Source of the DNA: an uncultured Cohaesibacter sp.
GTDB taxonomy: Bacteria; Pseudomonadota; Alphaproteobacteria; Rhizobiales; Cohaesibacteraceae
Length of the DNA: 64,000 nt
Direction of reading: 5' to 3'
NCBI RefSeq assembly: GCF_963682185.1
Contig: NZ_OY821667.1
Coordinates: 1-64,000 of the forward strand
The notes beneath the pieces are model-generated. The model ran no database searches. It saw only the letters and a list, made by a program, of their open reading frames with translations, and was not told where the DNA came from. Of this stretch, positions 58,880 through 64,000 are shown piece after piece (within the stretch, counting starts at the first letter, position 1; every line of letters begins with the position of its first letter). The position numbers were made by a program, and so were the translations under genes.

Positions 58880-60265
58880 GTGGCTAGGCTTCGGACAATT
58901 TCGCTATGTGCTTTAACTGCACTGCTATGCAACGCGCATGGCGCTTCTGCTGAAAATCTTTCAAACGCATTGTCGCTTGCATATAGCAACAACCCGACGC
59001 TCAACGCGGCGCGCGCCGGTCTGCGCGCAACCGATGAAAATGTACCTCAGGCATTGTCGGCTTACCGCCCAACGATCAGCGGTTCTGGATCGGCATCGCG
59101 CACTTGGTCGAATTACGAATATCGCTCCGGATATCTGGAAAACAATCAGCTGAACACCGTCAGCCTGGGCCTTCAGGTCCAGCAGATTCTTTACCGTGGC
59201 AACCGAACAAAGAATGGTGTGAAGCAAGCGGAAGCCGCAATTCAGGCCGCCCGTGAAAGTCTCAAAAGCACAGAACAGTCCGTTTTGCTCGAAGTAGCCA
59301 CAGCCTATATGGATATTCTGCAGAATCAGGCCATTCTTGAGCTTCGCAAACAGAATGTTGCTTTTCTAAGAGAGCAGGCCCGTTCAGCGAAAGACCGTTT
59401 TGCTGTTGGTGAAACCATCAACACCGATGTCAATCAGGCTGAAGCCAGTTTGGCAGCGGCAATTTCTTTGGTCCATGCCGCCGAGGCAAACCTAACGGCT
59501 AGCCGCGCGACATATGAACAGCTGGTTGGCAAAAAGGCCAGCACGCTTGTCGCAGGCTATTCTGTTGATAATCTGTTCCCGAAATCCCTGAATGCAGCCA
59601 TTAGTCAGGGCCTCTCCAAACACCCTTCCATTCAGTCGGCAAAATACAATGTCGATGTTGCAGAGTTGGATGTAAAGATTGCTGAGGGCGCATTGCTCCC
59701 CACAGTTTCCGTTACAGGAGAGGCTGGCAGAAGCTGGTCCAACAACATCAACAGCACCAATGTTGACGGCGCAACCAACAGCGCCTCCATTACCGGTGCA
59801 ATCAGCATTCCACTCTATTCCGGTGGTGCGAATCATTCAGCTGTCCGCCAAGCCAAGGAAACCCTCGGCCAAGCGCGCATCCAGCTAGATCTGGCACGCG
59901 CACAAATCCGCGCCAGCATCGCGTCATCCTGGGCCTCATTGCAGGCCAGCATACCATCCATCACCGCAGCTCAGGCTCAGGTTAAAGCCGCACGCTTGGC
60001 TACGGAAGGTGTTATCGAAGAACAGAAGGTCGGTCAGCGTACGCTGCTCGATGTTCTTGACCAACAGGAAGACCTGATCTCGGCACGCATTGCTTTGGTT
60101 CAGGCTCAGCACGACCGTATTGTTGCCTCCTTCTCTGTTGCCTCGGCAACTGGCAACCTCTCGGCGACCAACCTGAAACTAAAAGTTCAGCGCTATGATC
60201 CAACGGAACATTATAATGCCGTTCGCGACAAATGGGTTGGCTTGCGCACGCCGGATGGACGCTGA
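58880..60265 (+). CDS. tolC: TolC-family outer-membrane efflux/secretion channel
   Basis: 461 aa from GTG 58880, seven bases after AGGAG. Signal peptide ISLCALTALLCNAHGASA, cleaved before ENLSNAL. Two homologous halves of the TolC fold: ALSLAYSNNPTLNAARAGLR near residue 30 and ISQGLSKHPSIQSAKYNVD near 245, with QQILYRGNRTKNGVKQAE and AISIPLYSGGANHSAVRQAK marking the strand-helix joints; EEQKVGQRTLLDVLDQQEDL is the helix near the end. Trimeric exit duct for RND pumps and type I secretion; could serve the RTX protein at 34554. No pump gene is adjacent. Confidence 0.94.
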   Translation: MARLRTISLCALTALLCNAHGASAENLSNALSLAYSNNPTLNAARAGLRATDENVPQALSAYRPTISGSGSASRTWSNYEYRSGYLENNQLNTVSLGLQVQQILYRGNRTKNGVKQAEAAIQAARESLKSTEQSVLLEVATAYMDILQNQAILELRKQNVAFLREQARSAKDRFAVGETINTDVNQAEASLAAAISLVHAAEANLTASRATYEQLVGKKASTLVAGYSVDNLFPKSLNAAISQGLSKHPSIQSAKYNVDVAELDVKIAEGALLPTVSVTGEAGRSWSNNINSTNVDGATNSASITGAISIPLYSGGANHSAVRQAKETLGQARIQLDLARAQIRASIASSWASLQASIPSITAAQAQVKAARLATEGVIEEQKVGQRTLLDVLDQQEDLISARIALVQAQHDRIVASFSVASATGNLSATNLKLKVQRYDPTEHYNAVRDKWVGLRTPDGR

Positions 60266-60300
60266 GCTGCCACCATTCAGTTCTTTAAAGAATCACAGAC

Positions 60301-60326
60301 GAAAAGCCGGCTCCGTGTCGGCTTTT
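60301..60326 (+). terminator. Terminator of tolC
   Basis: AAAAGCCG pairs with CGGCTTTT around a GCTCCGTGT loop, with the T-run inside the 3' arm (TTTTC), 36 bases after the stop. Confidence 0.75.
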
Positions 60327-60591
60327 CTCGTAATGATAGCCTAAAGGCCGTAATGCGCGCTCGCTGTGCTCCAATATTCCAGCCGCGATGAATCTTTAAT
60401 CATGAGCGAGAAGAGCAGGATTGCGGGGAAATTAACGTATATTTCCTTCACTCCACATCTCATTGATGCTTTTTTGCGGAACAGATTTCAACAAATTGAC
60501 AAACACTCTATAGTTAAAAGATGGGCGAATCATGTTCACGGCGGAACGTGATCGCTCCATGACCTGTTTGTCGTTAGTTTCGGGTGAGGCC
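60327..60591. other. Intergenic region before popZ
   Basis: About 265 bp. The popZ frame is open from 60532, but the ATG at 60592 is preferred. TTGACA at about 60498-60503 is a possible -35 box for popZ; its -10 (TATAGT, 60510-60515) is too close for a standard promoter. No gene recognised. Confidence 0.35.
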
Positions 60592-61326
60592 ATGTCAAAT
60601 TCCAGCGCAGCTCAAGAACCTTCCATGGAGGAGATTCTCGCTTCCATCCGCAGGATTATCTCGGATGAAGAAGCTGCTATCGGAGATGAAGCAACTCCGG
60701 CCAAAGAGCCAGAGGCAGATCCCGATGAAGCCATGAGTCAGGAAGCCCTCGACGCTCTGTTTGACGAGCCGGCTCCGCAGCCGGAACCGGAACCTGAAGA
60801 AGAGGAAGAAGAAATCGACATGGCCGCTGCTATGGCAGCCATGGAAGAAGAAGCCCCCGAGGAAGAAGACGTTCTTGAGCTTTCTTCCGAATGGCAGGAA
60901 TCTGATTTCGTCGAACCTCAAGAAGATGACGTCATGTTCGCCAATGCAGAGCAGGCGGCCAAGGAACCTGAGCCGGAAGAAACAGCTCCGCTTGAGGATA
61001 TCGTCAATCAGAAGCTGGAAGAGGCTGTTCCTGAAGCTCTTCAGTCCGCCTTCAGTTCCGCTTCAATGCCCGATGGACCGCTGCCGAATGTCGAACGCGG
61101 CGCGCCTCTGGTCTCCGATGACACGTCTCAAAAGGTCACCAGTGCCTTTGGTGATTTGACTCATACAATCCTGAACAACAACTCACGCACGATTGAGAAT
61201 GTTGTCGAAGACATGTTGCGCCCGATGCTCAAGGCATGGCTTGACCAGAATCTGCCTGTGATGGTGGAACGTCTGGTGCGTGCGGAAATCGAACGAGTGT
61301 CCAGGGGCGAGCAGCGTTACCGCTGA
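60592..61326 (+). CDS. popZ: Cell-pole-organising protein PopZ (DUF2497)
   Basis: 244 aa from ATG 60592, five bases after GAGG. N-terminal helix EPSMEEILASIRRIISDEE is the conserved partner-binding region. A long acidic, Pro/Glu-rich linker follows (about 25-150, with runs such as PQPEPEPEEEEEE). The C-terminal oligomerisation domain holds TIENVVEDMLRPMLKAWLDQ and LPVMVERLVRAEIERVSRG. PopZ forms a polar matrix that tethers ParB/centromeres and recruits cell-cycle proteins in alphaproteobacteria. Position between tolC and valS is typical. The overall arrangement (short helix, acidic linker, C-terminal helices) matches Caulobacter and Agrobacterium PopZ. Confidence 0.9.
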   Translation: MSNSSAAQEPSMEEILASIRRIISDEEAAIGDEATPAKEPEADPDEAMSQEALDALFDEPAPQPEPEPEEEEEEIDMAAAMAAMEEEAPEEEDVLELSSEWQESDFVEPQEDDVMFANAEQAAKEPEPEETAPLEDIVNQKLEEAVPEALQSAFSSASMPDGPLPNVERGAPLVSDDTSQKVTSAFGDLTHTILNNNSRTIENVVEDMLRPMLKAWLDQNLPVMVERLVRAEIERVSRGEQRYR

Positions 61327-61588
61327 TCGCCCGCACCAACTCCTTCACAATTGTCTCAAGGCTCCCCTAATTGCGTGTTTTTGTCATAAAAATTGCGCCC
61401 ATAGCATGAAGTTTGACCAGTTCTCTCTGCAAATGGTTGACAGCTTTGGGGGAATGGGATTTACACCATAACCGATACAGTTTTCGTACCGACCAGCGCG
61501 CTGTCTTGGCTCTGCTCGTGTCGGTTCAAGCCTCAGAATGACAGATCTGCAAGCGAACGCGCTGGGCGATCTGCAATATGGATGTGCA

Positions 61589-64000
61589 ATGCTTGAAAAA
61601 ACTTTTGATGCGGCGACCGTAGAGCCGCGCCTTTATGATGAATGGGAAAAAGCCGGCGCATTCAAAGCCGGCGCTGGCAAGAAGGATGGACAGGACAGCT
61701 TCTCCATCGTCATCCCACCGCCGAACGTCACCGGCTCTTTGCACATGGGGCATGCCCTGAACAATACCCTTCAGGATGTCATGATCCGCTATAACCGCAT
61801 GAAGGGGCTGGATGTCCTCTGGCAACCGGGTATGGACCATGCTGGCATCGCAACGCAGATGGTTGTCGAACGCCAGCTGGCCGCCAACAACGAACCAGAT
61901 CGCCGCTCCATGGGGCGCGAGGCCTTTGTTGATCGCGTCTGGCAGTGGAAAGGCGAATCCGGAGGCACCATCTTCAACCAGTTGCGTCGCCTTGGCGCCA
62001 CCGCTGACTGGTCTCGCGAACGCTTCACCATGGATGAGGGCCTCTCCAAGGCCGTTCAGAAGGTTTTCATTCAACTTTACAATGAAGGCCTGATCTACCG
62101 TGGCAAACGTCTGGTCAACTGGGACCCGAAATTTGAAACCGCGATTTCCGATCTCGAAGTCGAGAATAAGGAAGTCGACGGCCATATGTGGCACTTCAAA
62201 TATCCGCTCGCAGGTGGTGAAACCTACACCTATGTCGAGAAGGATGAAGACGGCAACGTCCTCTTCACCGAAGAACGCGACTATATCTCTATTGCTACGA
62301 CCCGTCCTGAAACCATGCTGGGCGATGGTGCCGTTGCGGTTCATCCGTCCGATGAGCGCTATGCGCCAATCGTTGGCAAGCTTTGCGAAATTCCGGTTGG
62401 ACCGAAAGAGCATCGCCGCCTGATCCCGATCATTCGTGACGAATACCCCGATCCGGACTTCGGCTCTGGTGCTGTTAAAATCACCGGCGCACATGATTTC
62501 AACGACTATCAGGTTGCCCGACGCAACAAGATCCCATGCTATCGTCTGATGGATGTTCAGGCATCCATGCGCGCTGATGGCGCTCCTTATGCCGAATGCG
62601 CAACCAAGGCTCTGGAAATCGCCAAGACTGGCGAATTGCCCGGCGAACGCGAAGTGGATGAAATCAACCTCGTTCCTGACGAATATCGCGGTCTTGATCG
62701 CTTCGAAGCCCGCAAGCAGATCGTTGACGCCATCAACGCTGAAGGCCTTTGCGTTTTCGCCAAGGATGAAGAAGGCAACGACGTTCCATTCGTTGAAAAC
62801 AAGAAGATCATGCAGCCCTTCGGTGACCGCTCCGGCGTTGTCATCGAACCCATGCTGACAGACCAATGGTTTGCCGACGCCAAGACCCTTGCAGGTCCGG
62901 CGATCGACTCGGTCAGGGAAGGGCGCACCAAGTTCGTTCCGCAGAATTGGGAAAAGACCTATTTCGAGTGGATGGAAAATATCGAACCATGGTGTATTTC
63001 CCGTCAGCTCTGGTGGGGCCATCGCATTCCGGCCTGGTTCGGCCCGGATGATCACATCTTTGTTGCCCATGATGATGCAGAAGCGGCCGAACAGGCCAAG
63101 GCGCATTATGGCAAGGATGTAGACCTGAAGCGCGACGAAGACGTGCTGGACACCTGGTTCTCCTCGGCGCTGTGGCCATTCTCCACCCTTGGCTGGCCTG
63201 ACAAGACGCCCGAGCTGGAACGCTATTACCAGACCGACGTTCTGGTTACCGGCTTTGATATCATCTTCTTCTGGGTTGCCCGCATGATGATGATGTCCAT
63301 GCACTTCATGAAGGAAGAGCCGTTCCACACCGTTTATGTTCATGCGCTGGTGCGCGATGAGCATGGCGCCAAGATGTCCAAATCCAAAGGCAACGTCATC
63401 GATCCGCTCGATCTGGTTGACGAATATGGTGCGGACGCCGTTCGCTTCACCCTGACGGCCATGGCCGCACAGGGGCGCGACATCAAGCTGGCCACCAGCC
63501 GCGTTGCAGGCTACCGCAACTTCGGCACCAAGCTTTGGAACGCAACCCGCTTCACCCAGATGAATGGCTGCGAACGCACCGCTGATTTTGATCCATCCAC
63601 CGTTAAGGAAACAGTCAACCAGTGGATCGTTACCGAGTTGGCCAAAGCCGCAAAAGACGTGTCTGACGCCATTGAATCCTATCGCTTCAATGATGCAGCC
63701 AATACGCTTTACCGCTTTGTCTGGAACCTTTATTGCGACTGGTACATCGAGCTTTCCAAACCTGTACTGCAGGCCGAAGGCGAGAGCGCAGCCAAGAGCG
63801 AAACACAGGCTTGTGCGGCTTGGGTTTTGGACCAGATCTGTCTGCTTCTGCATCCGATCATGCCATTCATCACGGAAGAACTCTGGGCAGAAACCGGTAA
63901 AACCGGTCCGGCTCGCAAGGGTCTGCTCATTCTGGAAGACTGGCCGAGCTATGACATCAAGGACACAGGCGCAGCTGATGACATCAACTGGCTTGTCGAC
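61589..64000 (+). CDS. valS: Valyl-tRNA synthetase, N-terminal 804 codons (cut by window end)
   Basis: Class Ia synthetase that charges tRNA-Val with [18 protein letters not shown] holds the HIGH-type motif (HMGH), [15 protein letters not shown] and [18 protein letters not shown] lead into the CP1 editing domain (about residues 195-400), and [14 protein letters not shown] is the KMSKS loop. [15 protein letters not shown] and [10 protein letters not shown] are ValS-specific. The anticodon-binding domain has begun by the window end; usually another 100-150 codons follow with a C-terminal coiled coil. Start: ATG 61589 ([16 protein letters not shown]) fits the family; an in-frame ATG at 61538 gives 17 more residues and cannot be excluded. 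Confidence 0.95.
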   Translation, partial: MLEKTFDAATVEPRLYDEWEKAGAFKAGAGKKDGQDSFSIVIPPPNVTGSLHMGHALNNTLQDVMIRYNRMKGLDVLWQPGMDHAGIATQMVVERQLAANNEPDRRSMGREAFVDRVWQWKGESGGTIFNQLRRLGATADWSRERFTMDEGLSKAVQKVFIQLYNEGLIYRGKRLVNWDPKFETAISDLEVENKEVDGHMWHFKYPLAGGETYTYVEKDEDGNVLFTEERDYISIATTRPETMLGDGAVAVHPSDERYAPIVGKLCEIPVGPKEHRRLIPIIRDEYPDPDFGSGAVKITGAHDFNDYQVARRNKIPCYRLMDVQASMRADGAPYAECATKALEIAKTGELPGEREVDEINLVPDEYRGLDRFEARKQIVDAINAEGLCVFAKDEEGNDVPFVENKKIMQPFGDRSGVVIEPMLTDQWFADAKTLAGPAIDSVREGRTKFVPQNWEKTYFEWMENIEPWCISRQLWWGHRIPAWFGPDDHIFVAHDDAEAAEQAKAHYGKDVDLKRDEDVLDTWFSSALWPFSTLGWPDKTPELERYYQTDVLVTGFDIIFFWVARMMMMSMHFMKEEPFHTVYVHALVRDEHGAKMSKSKGNVIDPLDLVDEYGADAVRFTLTAMAAQGRDIKLATSRVAGYRNFGTKLWNATRFTQMNGCERTADFDPSTVKETVNQWIVTELAKAAKDVSDAIESYRFNDAANTLYRFVWNLYCDWYIELSKPVLQAEGESAAKSETQACAAWVLDQICLLLHPIMPFITEELWAETGKTGPARKGLLILEDWPSYDIKDTGAADDINWLVD

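Noticed and set aside
61526..63853. Minus-strand open frame of 775 codons
   Set aside because: It lies wholly opposite valS, which has all synthetase motifs. The antisense protein has no domain and is an artefact of GC-rich third-position bias.

Overview
The window reads as chromosomal DNA of an alphaproteobacterium, most likely a marine or host-associated member of the Hyphomicrobiales (Rhizobiales). This rests on gene families and gene order, not on a search. The pointers are an AapJQMP-type general amino-acid ABC transporter, an Omp25/Omp31-like porin-family protein, an IalB-family protein, a tandem cold-shock protein followed by DUF192, tRNA-Pro and an NDUFS4-like complex I subunit, and the order isoaspartate methyltransferase - TolC - PopZ (DUF2497) - valS. 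Most of the window is housekeeping or ordinary metabolic DNA. Accessory character is concentrated at about 24.4-34 kb and 34.5-52.4 kb.

Layout. 0-5.6 kb: tail of a rhodanese, a Kef-type K+/H+ antiporter, glyoxalase I, a sirtuin, a two-domain cold-shock protein, DUF192, tRNA-Pro, an NDUFS4-like subunit and tRNA-Arg. 6-9 kb: KtrA/KtrB potassium uptake and a stand-alone response regulator with two receiver domains. 9.4-13.4 kb: an envelope-glycolipid set (ArnT-like GT39, PAP2 phosphatase, polyprenyl-phosphate GT2, small LAB_N membrane protein). 13.4-24.2 kb: an orphan multi-pass membrane protein, cystathionine beta-lyase, aapJQMP, an Omp25-like barrel, a 3-mercaptopyruvate sulfurtransferase, an AhpD-like protein and an AlaX-type tRNA-editing protein.

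24.4-33.9 kb is a self-contained catabolic locus: a divergent iron-type alcohol dehydrogenase, a tripartite tricarboxylate-type transporter (TctB, TctC, TctA), a DapA-superfamily lyase, a D-2-hydroxyacid dehydrogenase, PdxA2, then (opposite strand) a FadR-type regulator and a DUF1537 acid-sugar kinase. Kinase plus PdxA2 is the known signature of four-carbon sugar-acid breakdown to dihydroxyacetone phosphate. The lyase, hydroxyacid dehydrogenase and alcohol dehydrogenase are not part of the simple two-step scheme, so this is the best candidate in the window for an incompletely described pathway. Repeated TTGACAAAT-type motifs and palindromes sit in its two control regions.

34.5-52.4 kb is surface and secretion DNA: a type-I-secreted Calx-beta/RTX protein, an OafA-like acyltransferase with an SGNH domain, a two-partner secretion pair (TpsA adhesin with GLUG repeats, five 237-bp tandem repeats and a C-terminal cysteine pair, then its TpsB transporter), an IalB-family protein, a degenerate patch, and three unknown genes (lipoprotein, membrane protein, Sel1-like periplasmic protein) ending at tRNA-Asn. 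53-64 kb returns to core genes: cobU/cobP, cobD, cobC, a GAF-GGDEF protein with a degenerate active site, tRNA-Cys, isoaspartate methyltransferase, TolC, PopZ and the first 804 codons of valS, cut by the window end.
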